Assembly (NCBI GenBank): GCA_026392145.1
Contig: JAPLCS010000436.1
Span: 1 to 5,401 of the forward strand
Direction of reading: 5' to 3'
DNA length: 5,401 nucleotides
Source of the DNA: Fimbriimonadales bacterium
GTDB taxonomy: Bacteria; Armatimonadota; Fimbriimonadia; Fimbriimonadales; Fimbriimonadaceae
The position numbers were made by a program, and so were the translations under genes. Below are positions 1 through 5,401 of this stretch, in pieces. Within the stretch, counting starts at the first letter, position 1. Each line of letters opens with the position of its first letter. The notes below the pieces were generated by a model. The model saw nothing but the letters and a program-made list of their open reading frames with translations. It was not told where the DNA came from and made no database searches.

Positions 1-1
1 G

Positions 2-757
2 TTTTCTTACTTTGGAAACATCTACTTGGACAGTATTTCCAATCCCAGGGAAATCATGTCAATCAAGCGTGATCTGTATTCAGTTGGAACGGCTATTAAT
101 ATTGGGACCTTTGGAAGAGTTACAGATATACAGTCCACTTACAGTCGCTTAGTTGAGTTTGCCCATGAATCAGGCGGGAAGAAAGGAGATGGTGCGACCT
201 TTATTCAAACTCGAGCTCAGTATATTTCGGAAAAAGGTGGAGATCCCGTGCCGCGCTTATCCATCCTAGGTAGCTATGCGACACCAAATCCACAGGTAGG
301 AAGGCTGTCTTTTGGGGCTAGATTTGATGTGGGAGGATTCTTAACAAATACGAGTCACGCATGGTTCGGAGGGGAAGGTGGAGCAAGCTACGAAGTCAAT
401 AGGTTTTGGAAGTTGAGTGCCGGTGCTTACAGTTACTCACAAGTTGGAACACCGTTTTTTAGAGCTGACGAATATGTTTCCAATCAAGGATTTGTATTAC
501 GATCGGATATTTCCGGAAAGGCAACAAACTTCTCAATTCTGTTTCGGTACGACCCGGTAGCAGGTTGGTTTGACAGGCAGTACCGAATTACCCAGGTTGT
601 CGGTCCAATCGAACCCGTTCTCGTTTACAGACAAAATCCAAGTTTTTATCAAATTGGATGTAATTTTCGTATTGATTCCGTCTTAGAAGTGTTACAAAGA
701 CGCAGAAGCGTTATGGGTGGAAACCAAAATCAACCTGTGCCGATGTACAAATTATAG
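2..757 (+). CDS. C-terminal part of an outer-membrane beta-barrel protein (5' partial; possibly LptD-like)
   Basis: The reading frame is open to the left edge, so the true start lies outside the window; a TTG at 26 is in frame but the residues before it read naturally as protein. About 251 residues are visible. They consist of short alternating polar/hydrophobic stretches rich in Gly, Tyr, Phe and Ser, broken by turns, as in a beta-barrel (for example LSILGSYATP, LSFGARFDVGGF, WKLSAGAYSYS, NFSILFRYDP). The end has the order 'FRYDP…WFDRQYRITQ…IEPVLVYRQNP…GCNFRID', followed by a short basic and polar tail, so the protein does not finish on an aromatic residue as classical porins do. The YDP…Y…Y arrangement recalls the C-terminal barrel of LPS-assembly proteins of the LptD family, but that is an impression, not a domain hit. 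Location in the outer membrane is inferred. The next features are the tRNA promoter and the tRNA operon; no clear terminator hairpin follows the TAG stop. Confidence 0.6.
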   Translation, partial: FSYFGNIYLDSISNPREIMSIKRDLYSVGTAINIGTFGRVTDIQSTYSRLVEFAHESGGKKGDGATFIQTRAQYISEKGGDPVPRLSILGSYATPNPQVGRLSFGARFDVGGFLTNTSHAWFGGEGGASYEVNRFWKLSAGAYSYSQVGTPFFRADEYVSNQGFVLRSDISGKATNFSILFRYDPVAGWFDRQYRITQVVGPIEPVLVYRQNPSFYQIGCNFRIDSVLEVLQRRRSVMGGNQNQPVPMYKL

Positions 758-815
758 GAATTTGAACCTGACATCGAAGAGTTTCATAGAAAGGATGCAA
801 TTGACGTGTTAAGCA

Positions 816-847
816 TTGACAATTGGGTTAGGAAACTGCAATACTAT
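816..847 (+). promoter_or_regulatory. Probable sigma-70-type promoter of the tRNA-Asp/tRNA-Phe operon
   Basis: A perfect TTGACA -35 hexamer lies at 816-821. For the -10 there are two overlapping readings: AATACT at 840-845, with an 18-nt spacer and an extended TG at 837-838, or TACTAT at 842-847, with a 20-nt spacer. Either puts the transcription start roughly 3-10 nt before the mature 5' end of tRNA-Asp at 858, a typical short leader for RNase P cleavage. A second TTGAC at 801-805 is not followed by a usable -10. CAATTG occurs at 798-803 and again at 820-825, flanking the -35; no operator function can be assigned. Transcription start not verified. Confidence 0.6.
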
Positions 848-857
848 TCCTTCGCAC

Positions 858-933
<76 letters not shown>

Positions 934-940
934 TATGCGT

Positions 941-1016
941 GCCGCGGTAGCTCAGTTGGTAGAGCAAAGGATTGAAAATCCTTGGGTCGCCGGTTCGAGT
1001 CCGGCTTGCGGCACCA
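941..1016 (+). tRNA. tRNA-Phe (anticodon GAA)
   Basis: A complete cloverleaf can be folded by eye. The acceptor stem GCCGCGG/TTGCGGC has two G-T pairs next to the body. The D-stem is GCTC/GAGC with loop AGTTGGTA. The anticodon stem is AAGGA/TCCTT with loop TTGAAAA, giving anticodon GAA at 974-976. The variable loop is GGGTC, and the T-arm is GCCGG-TTCGAGT-CCGGC. The discriminator is A1013 and the CCA end is encoded at 1014-1016, for 76 nt in total. It is co-transcribed with tRNA-Asp from the promoter near 816-847. The coding frame of the next gene (SLBB protein) is open backwards through this tRNA, and its hydrophobic leader starts immediately after the CCA. Confidence 0.97.
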
Positions 1017-1027
1017 TTTTATTTTTA

Positions 1028-2023
1028 TTGCTATTCCTTGCAATTTTGGTGCCTAGTGTATGTCAAGCTTGTTTGATTCCAAACCAGGTGTCGACTCCAA
1101 ACCGAGCAGTTGTTTTCATCGAGCCAAAGGACATCGTCAGCATTAGCACTTGTTCAGAGTTTGGTGTTTCTGGTAGGTATCGGGTCAGTGATTCAGGTTC
1201 GATTTCAGTAAGTGGTCTTGGAACCATCAATGTAGCTACTAGAACGGTTACCCAAGTGCAACAACTCATCTCATCGAAATGTCGGGAGAGGCTTGGTTCT
1301 AATTGCGAGATAAATGTATCGCTGGTTGCAGATGCAAAGACCCCGGTGCATCTGAGTGGTTTAGGAATCGTTGACTTACACTTTTACATCACGGCTAGGC
1401 TTACGTTGGCGGATCTTCTAGCAAAAATAAAAGGTGCTCAAACATCTGATGTTCAAAGGATTGTTGTAACAAATGTGGGTGGTGAAATCGTTTATCGGAC
1501 AAATTTACGTCCCGGTGACCGTGTTTATATTCCTCCACCAGTTGAAATTAGTAAAGTAGTGATTCTTGGAGGGGTAATGAATACAGGTGTTTTTGAATTC
1601 TCGGAGGGTTTGACGCTTGGTAGATTAGTAGAGTTGGCAGGTGGATTGAATAAAAAGGGTGATAGTTCTGCAATTTTCATAACTCGTGTTCAAGAACTTG
1701 GTCCTTACACCCTAGATAAGCATAGTGAGATGCTTATTCGTCCGAATGATTCAGTGAGAGTTGGTTTGAAATTAGAATCGTTATTTGTAGCCGTCAGTGG
1801 CGGCGTCAGGAAACCCACCAATATCGAATGGAGCAAAGAACTCTCAATCAAAGACGCGATTCTTTTTTCAGGTGGACCGATATTAGCGAACCCTACAGTG
1901 ACAGTACGCACACTTAGTGGTGAAACAAGGGGATGGAAGGGTACATGGAAAGAGTTGATTTCAGGTTCCGTTCCTTCTGTTCAACTAAATCCGGGCGATG
2001 TAATCGAGGTGAGTAGAAAGTGA
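1028..2023 (+). CDS. SLBB-domain polysaccharide export-like protein (start uncertain)
   Basis: Likely a periplasmic or outer-membrane protein of the Wza/polysaccharide-export family, which helps move capsular or exopolysaccharide across the envelope. Taking TTG 1028 as start gives 331 residues. A hydrophobic leader (about residues 1-12) ends near a 'VCQAC' site, possibly a weak lipobox. A Poly_export-like domain follows at about 28-100 (FIEPKDIVSIS…GRYRVSDSGSISVSGLGTI). Then come three SLBB-like beta-grasp units at about 106-175, 175-249 (VVILGGVMNTGVFEF…LTLGRLVELAGGL) and 252-331 (VAVSGGVRKP…LNPGDVIEV). There is no C-terminal membrane helix like that of Wza. The start is a problem. No ATG lies between tRNA-Phe and the leader, no Shine-Dalgarno is visible, and the options are TTG 1028, GTG 1049, ATT 1016, or ATG 935, which would translate tRNA-Phe and is unlikely. 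Its stop overlaps the next gene's GTG. No glycosyltransferase, Wzc or flippase is in view, so a transport role is inferred from domains only. Confidence 0.75.
   Translation: MLFLAILVPSVCQACLIPNQVSTPNRAVVFIEPKDIVSISTCSEFGVSGRYRVSDSGSISVSGLGTINVATRTVTQVQQLISSKCRERLGSNCEINVSLVADAKTPVHLSGLGIVDLHFYITARLTLADLLAKIKGAQTSDVQRIVVTNVGGEIVYRTNLRPGDRVYIPPPVEISKVVILGGVMNTGVFEFSEGLTLGRLVELAGGLNKKGDSSAIFITRVQELGPYTLDKHSEMLIRPNDSVRVGLKLESLFVAVSGGVRKPTNIEWSKELSIKDAILFSGGPILANPTVTVRTLSGETRGWKGTWKELISGSVPSVQLNPGDVIEVSRK
2006..2012 (+). promoter_or_regulatory. Strong Shine-Dalgarno for the D-Ala-D-Ala dipeptidase gene
   Basis: GAGGTGA matches seven contiguous bases of the canonical anti-Shine-Dalgarno complement and ends 7 nt before the GTG at 2020. 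It lies inside the last codons of the SLBB gene. It decides the GTG start and supports translational coupling across the 4-nt stop/start overlap. Confidence 0.75.
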
Positions 2024-2763
2024 ATGTAAGAAAAGCGGTCAAATGGGATCGATCTAAAGGCCGACCTGAACCGATTCGTTTACTCAATTTAATAAAAGAA
2101 GTTGAAAATAATGAGCCGTTGGTAGACCTACAACAATACTCTCCAAGTGTTCGCATTCTACGTCCTCAAGTCATACCTTACTTAAGGAAAGAGGTCGCTG
2201 AAATGTTAGAAAGAGCTGCTCATGAGTTGCCTGAGGGTATTTTTCTCGGTGTTATTGACGCTTGGCGTCCTCTCGCACGTCAAAAAAGAATTTATGAATG
2301 GGTTTGGAATTGTGCAAAAGAAGCATTTCCAGATAGGAATCATAACGCACTCCGTCGCACAGTTTGTCGTTGGGTAGCTCCTGTGGATCAAAAGGCGCCA
2401 CCGGGACATTGTACGGGTGCGGCTGTTGATGTGTGGCTAGTAGATGAAAACAACGAGCAAGTTGATGTAACGTCTCCTTGGGACAGATACGGAGCAGCAC
2501 CAACTTACACTCTTGGTCTTTCTCAACATGCACAAGCTAACCGAGATATGCTTGTTAAAGCCATGCTATCGGTTGGATTCTCTAACTGTAGAGATGAGTG
2601 GTGGCACTATTCCTATGGTGATGCTGGATGGGCCGTGCGCATGGGACTAGATTCATGCCACTACGGAAACATCAATCTCTCAGAAGATCTTTACAGGATG
2701 GAAGAGCAGCTATGGTTAGATAACTTCCATATTCGGGTGAATCCATTCTTAGAATCTGAATAG
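2020..2763 (+). CDS. D-alanyl-D-alanine dipeptidase (VanX/DdpX type, peptidase M15)
   Basis: A zinc metallopeptidase expected to hydrolyse the dipeptide D-Ala-D-Ala to two D-alanines. The 247 residues hold the family's zinc and catalytic set. PGHCTGAAVDV supplies zinc ligands H130 and D137. DEWWHY supplies the catalytic base E193 and zinc ligand H196. DAWRP contains R83, the likely equivalent of VanX Arg71, which stabilises the transition state. The C-terminal part (TSPWD…QHAQANRDMLVKAM…GF) also follows the family pattern. No signal peptide or membrane segment is seen, so it should be cytoplasmic, as VanX and DdpX are. The start is GTG, overlapping the SLBB stop by 4 nt, with a strong ribosome site at 2006-2012. 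No vanH, vanA, vanRS or dpp transporter genes are present, so a vancomycin-resistance role is not supported; turnover of cell-wall precursors or scavenging of D-alanine is more likely. Substrate is inferred from the family; a related D-amino dipeptide is possible. Confidence 0.88.
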   Translation: MNVRKAVKWDRSKGRPEPIRLLNLIKEVENNEPLVDLQQYSPSVRILRPQVIPYLRKEVAEMLERAAHELPEGIFLGVIDAWRPLARQKRIYEWVWNCAKEAFPDRNHNALRRTVCRWVAPVDQKAPPGHCTGAAVDVWLVDENNEQVDVTSPWDRYGAAPTYTLGLSQHAQANRDMLVKAMLSVGFSNCRDEWWHYSYGDAGWAVRMGLDSCHYGNINLSEDLYRMEEQLWLDNFHIRVNPFLESE

Positions 2764-2806
2764 GGAATAAGTGTTTTCTTTCGAGTAGTTAATCAAAACC
2801 TACCGG

Positions 2807-2812
2807 TAAAAT
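2807..2812 (+). promoter_or_regulatory. Candidate -10 element giving a leaderless kbl transcript
   Basis: TAAAAT differs from TATAAT at one position and ends 8 nt before the kbl ATG, so transcription would start at or within a base or two of the start codon. No recognisable -35 lies 16-19 nt upstream, and no Shine-Dalgarno precedes the ATG. This arrangement is known from leaderless genes in Thermus/Deinococcus and actinobacteria. In an AT-rich 57-nt gap a single hexamer can arise by chance, so the call is weak. Confidence 0.35.
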
Positions 2813-2820
2813 GTCGTTGC

Positions 2821-4023
2821 ATGAATGCTGATTTTCAGTCCTGGCTCGGTGAACAACTCCAATCTTTGAAGGACCAGCACCTCTATAAGGTTCCTAAAAT
2901 ATTACAGTCACCAGCTGGTGGAAGAGTTTTGATGAATGGGAAGGAAGTTGTAAACCTCTCAAGCAACAATTATCTTGGACTGGCAAATCACCCGAAAGTT
3001 CGTGCGGCAGCATTGGAAGCAATTGAAAAGTGGGGCGTTGGTGCCGGAGCTGTAAGGTGGATCGGGGGAACGATGTCTGTTCATCAAGAACTCGAAGAAA
3101 AACTCGCTAAGTTCAAACACACCGAAGCAGTGTTAGTGTTCACCGGTGGTTTTACAGCAAACAGCGGTTGCATACCCGCATGCTTAACTAATCATGACGT
3201 TGTCATCAGCGATGAACTAAATCACGCATCTATTATTGACGGTGTTCGACTTTCCTCTGCTTCCTATAGAAAGGGAGATGGATGGGTGTATCCACATAAA
3301 GACATGGACGCGCTTGAGTTTGCTCTCAAAAAAGCAAATGAACAAGGATTTGAAAAGAAGATGATTATCACCGATGGCGTCTTTTCAATGGACGGTGATA
3401 TTGCCCCTCTCCCAGACATTGTTCGATTGGCTGAAGAATACAATGCGTTTGTGATGGTGGATGATGCACATGCAAGCGGCGTTCTCGGAAAGAATGGTGC
3501 TGGTACAGCTTCTCACTTTAATTTGTATGGTCGAGTCGATATTCAACTTGGAACTCTGTCGAAAGCTCTAGGAGTAATGGGAGGATATATTGCTGGTTCA
3601 ACACTGCTTAAGGAGTGGTTGATCAATCGTGGACGACCCTATTTGTTTAGCACTGGTCATCCACCAATGGTGGCCGCTGCACTCATTGCTGCCCTTGACA
3701 TTATGGAAAATGACCCTGAACCTATGAACCGACTCTGGAGTAACGCAAAGTGCTGGAAGAATGCGCTTGCAGATGAGGGCTTTGACACCATGGGAAGTGA
3801 AACTCCGATTACACCAGTTTATGTGGGTGATGAAGGTAAAGCTCAGGAAATGGAGCGTTTACTGTGGGAGGAGGGCGTCTATGCACTTGCCATTGTTTTT
3901 CCAACTGTAGGGAGAGGAAAGGCAAGGATTCGTACGATGCCGAGTGCAGCACACACCGAAGAAGACTTATCTCTTGCCCTCAATGCATTTAAGAAAGTCA
4001 GAGATAAATTGAAAACAGCCTAA
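2821..4023 (+). CDS. kbl: Glycine C-acetyltransferase (2-amino-3-ketobutyrate CoA ligase)
   Basis: A cytoplasmic PLP enzyme of the alpha-oxoamine synthase family (fold type I). It joins 2-amino-3-oxobutyrate and CoA to give glycine and acetyl-CoA, the second step of threonine breakdown after threonine dehydrogenase. Its 400 residues are the usual full length. Visible motifs in order are: [12 protein letters not shown] at 47-58; [11 protein letters not shown] at 82-92; NHASIIDG with H135, which should stack on [24 protein letters not shown] with D214 (pyridine nitrogen) and H217; TLSKALG with K248, the Schiff-base lysine; [11 protein letters not shown]; and ARIR with R371, the probable substrate carboxylate contact. 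A short extra segment (KGDGW, 151-155) sits before YPHKDM. The N-terminus aligns well with family members, so ATG 2821 is preferred although it has no Shine-Dalgarno. No tdh is adjacent, unlike in many tdh-kbl operons. KBL and BioF (8-amino-7-oxononanoate synthase) overlap in sequence, and some Thermus-type enzymes do both reactions, so BioF activity is not excluded. Confidence 0.88.
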   Translation: MNADFQSWLGEQLQSLKDQHLYKVPKILQSPAGGRVLMNGKEVVNLSSNNYLGLANHPKVRAAALEAIEKWGVGAGAVRWIGGTMSVHQELEEKLAKFKHTEAVLVFTGGFTANSGCIPACLTNHDVVISDELNHASIIDGVRLSSASYRKGDGWVYPHKDMDALEFALKKANEQGFEKKMIITDGVFSMDGDIAPLPDIVRLAEEYNAFVMVDDAHASGVLGKNGAGTASHFNLYGRVDIQLGTLSKALGVMGGYIAGSTLLKEWLINRGRPYLFSTGHPPMVAAALIAALDIMENDPEPMNRLWSNAKCWKNALADEGFDTMGSETPITPVYVGDEGKAQEMERLLWEEGVYALAIVFPTVGRGKARIRTMPSAAHTEEDLSLALNAFKKVRDKLKTA

Positions 4024-4041
4024 CTGTAAAGGTGTTTGAAT

Positions 4042-5397
4042 TTATCTTGAAATTGGTTTTTCAAGGGTCAAATCAGGAGCCTTTTGTATTCCGAGGGACT
4101 CACCAAGATTATCTACACCATCTTCACCAGTAGAGTAGAGAAGGTAGCTTGTTTGAGTTTTTGTATAGTAAAAAGGCTTTCCTGTGAAAGGATCTCGAAT
4201 CGAATCCGTTGAAAAAAGTGCCAAGGTATCAGGCAATGGTTTTCCTGACTTCACCAATTTCCGAAGGTAGCAATCGAGAATGAATATTTGCGAACGTGCG
4301 TAACATGTCTGTAGCAGAGGAGCCAAGTTATCCAAATTTGTTCCAAAGTAGCGGTAAAGAAGTCTCCAATTCTTTCTGTCAATTAGAATTGGTGGTTCAA
4401 CGTATTCAAGTGGATTTTTCAGACGCTTTATACGCCACTCCGATCTTTTGTTAATATCATTTCCAATCCAGTCAAACACATCCTTTGCCTTTTCTGGCTT
4501 TGATTCGAGTGAAATTAGTTGATCTACCGAGTCTTCGCACCCTTTCCCAAGATACTTTCTAAGTTCCGAATATTTTTTGGATATGTAGAGATCTTGCGCT
4601 TCTTGCAAAGCTTGGAGCATGTCATCCAGCTCATGGCTCAGCGCGAGAGTTATTGACGGCCTATGCTTGAAAGCAGATTGTAGCTTGGCTGCAAGCTTGC
4701 TGAGTTGATTTTGATCAAGCTTCGAAACAACTGAAATTAACCTAACTCTTGTTTGATCAATTAAAGATGCACCGAGTGTGGCATCAAATCCCGAACCACC
4801 CAATAAGAAGCATCCCAGAAGAGTTGCTTTATAAGCTGGTTCTTGAATGCTGTCAAACTTTTCTGATGCAATTGCATCCTCTAATTCCCATATATAAGAG
4901 TTACCAACAATGTTGAGACCTCTCAAATAGCTGTGATCTTTATTGAGTCCTTCTGGCTCGTGGTGAAACTTTGTGCCCATCTTGATGATATTCAGCAACG
5001 AAAATCGACGATCACCAATCACACTCATCGCGACTTTCTTGTCAGACGCAAAGTAGGTTGTTCTTCGCGTTACTGAGCGCACAACAGTTTTGGGAACCTC
5101 TGAAGCAACAAATGGCTTTTTCAATTTTGCAGCCTTTGCTCGATATTCACTTTCAACAGCCTTTTGTTTTTTTACGGACTCATTGGATGCATACAAATCG
5201 GCATCAAGATCAATTTGCCGAGCAGTATTGATGAACTCAATAAATTTAGCGTTAGCAGAATCAGTATCAGTTGTTCGAGACCAATTGGAAAAACTTGTAG
5301 ACTCTTGGTGCTTGCAACCTACACAAATCAGAAGTGTCAAAAAATTCAGCCACAATATCTGAATTTTCAAAGGTGAAATCTGGCCACTCCTTGGCAT
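4042..5397 (-). CDS. Probable lipoprotein of unknown function with C-terminal DPFTGKPF/YSTGEDG motif
   Basis: I do not recognise a named family for the full length. The 451 residues start with a signal sequence: basic residues R3 and K11, a hydrophobic core at about 12-26, and a lipobox-like ICVGC with C28 as the probable lipidated cysteine. A TTG at codon 10 would give the more classical leader MKIQILWLNF, but no well-placed ribosome site supports it; the ATG lies 4 nt from the window edge, so an upstream extension is also possible. Residues 40-100 are polar and Lys-rich; 170-330 look mostly helical. The end carries a recognisable block: a helix near 367-383, then GKPLPDTLALF (386-395), RDPFTGKPFYY (401-411) and SYLLYSTGEDGVDN (417-430). 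This 'G-x-x-P-x-x-L … DPFTGxPF-Y … YSxGxDGxD' layout recurs in envelope proteins of planctomycete-like and Armatimonadota-like bacteria and resembles the C-terminal part of type II secretion pseudopilins; its role here is unknown. The gene converges on kbl with an 18-nt gap. Confidence 0.7.
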   Translation of the reverse strand: MPRSGQISPLKIQILWLNFLTLLICVGCKHQESTSFSNWSRTTDTDSANAKFIEFINTARQIDLDADLYASNESVKKQKAVESEYRAKAAKLKKPFVASEVPKTVVRSVTRRTTYFASDKKVAMSVIGDRRFSLLNIIKMGTKFHHEPEGLNKDHSYLRGLNIVGNSYIWELEDAIASEKFDSIQEPAYKATLLGCFLLGGSGFDATLGASLIDQTRVRLISVVSKLDQNQLSKLAAKLQSAFKHRPSITLALSHELDDMLQALQEAQDLYISKKYSELRKYLGKGCEDSVDQLISLESKPEKAKDVFDWIGNDINKRSEWRIKRLKNPLEYVEPPILIDRKNWRLLYRYFGTNLDNLAPLLQTCYARSQIFILDCYLRKLVKSGKPLPDTLALFSTDSIRDPFTGKPFYYTKTQTSYLLYSTGEDGVDNLGESLGIQKAPDLTLEKPISR

Positions 5398-5401
5398 GGT
5401 A

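Noticed and set aside
941..1016. tRNA-Phe as an integration site for a genomic island
   Set aside because: No integrase, no second copy of the tRNA 3' end (GGTTCGAGTCCGGC) and no phage or transposon genes are visible in the window. It could only be tested with more flanking sequence.
2206..2533. Minus-strand reading frames inside the dipeptidase gene
   Set aside because: They are antisense to conserved catalytic motifs of the M15 enzyme and show no features of their own.
2811..2831. Tiny reading frame (ATG 2811, six codons) overlapping the kbl start
   Set aside because: It has no ribosome site, overlaps the candidate -10 element and is too short to support without expression data.
4046..4065. 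Hairpin CTTGAAA/TTTCAAG between the convergent kbl and lipoprotein genes
   Set aside because: It has seven AT-rich pairs, lies within the last codons of the lipoprotein gene, and has no T-run after the stem on either strand, so a terminator call is not supported.
4691..4700. Perfect palindrome GCAAGCTTGC
   Set aside because: A 10-base palindrome inside coding sequence with no partner site or spacing pattern; expected by chance.
5090..5376. Overlapping + strand reading frames of 70-90 codons
   Set aside because: They lie antisense to the start of the lipoprotein gene, have no ribosome sites or recognisable protein features, and are shadow frames.

Overview
The window looks like ordinary chromosome from a diderm (outer-membrane-bearing) bacterium of moderate GC content. 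Evidence for an outer membrane is the tail of a beta-barrel protein, an SLBB/polysaccharide-export protein and a probable lipoprotein. The lipoprotein's C-terminal 'DPFTGKPF…YLLYSTGEDG' block is a pattern I associate with Planctomycetes, Verrucomicrobia and Armatimonadota. The Kbl sequence ('YLFSTGHPP', '[10 protein letters not shown]') resembles the Thermus/Deinococcus/Armatimonadota type. Placement near Armatimonadota is a guess from these patterns, not a result.

Layout on the + strand: (1) 2-757, the 3' part of an outer-membrane beta-barrel gene that enters from the left edge. (2) 758-857, a short intergenic region with a good promoter (TTGACA at 816-821 and a -10 near 840-847). (3) A two-gene tRNA operon, tRNA-Asp(GTC) then tRNA-Phe(GAA), both with encoded CCA and only 7 nt apart. 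(4) About 1028-2023, an SLBB-domain polysaccharide-export-like protein that starts almost at the end of tRNA-Phe. (5) 2020-2763, a VanX/DdpX-type D-Ala-D-Ala dipeptidase whose GTG start overlaps the previous stop codon and has a strong Shine-Dalgarno. (6) 2821-4023, glycine C-acetyltransferase (Kbl). On the - strand: (7) 4042-5397, a probable lipoprotein of unknown function, convergent with kbl across an 18-nt gap.

Functionally, the envelope theme is the most coherent. The barrel protein, the SLBB protein and the lipoprotein belong to the cell envelope, and the dipeptidase acts on the D-Ala-D-Ala unit of peptidoglycan precursors. The SLBB and dipeptidase genes are almost certainly translated together. 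They may rely on read-through from the tRNA promoter, because there is almost no room for another promoter between tRNA-Phe and the SLBB gene. kbl is metabolic (threonine/glycine interconversion); it has no tdh partner in view and may have its own promoter.

I see no mobile element, integrase, CRISPR array, phage gene or defence system. The most unusual point is the tRNA-Phe/SLBB junction. The SLBB reading frame is open backwards through both tRNAs, has no ATG downstream of them, and encodes a hydrophobic leader without the usual basic N-region.
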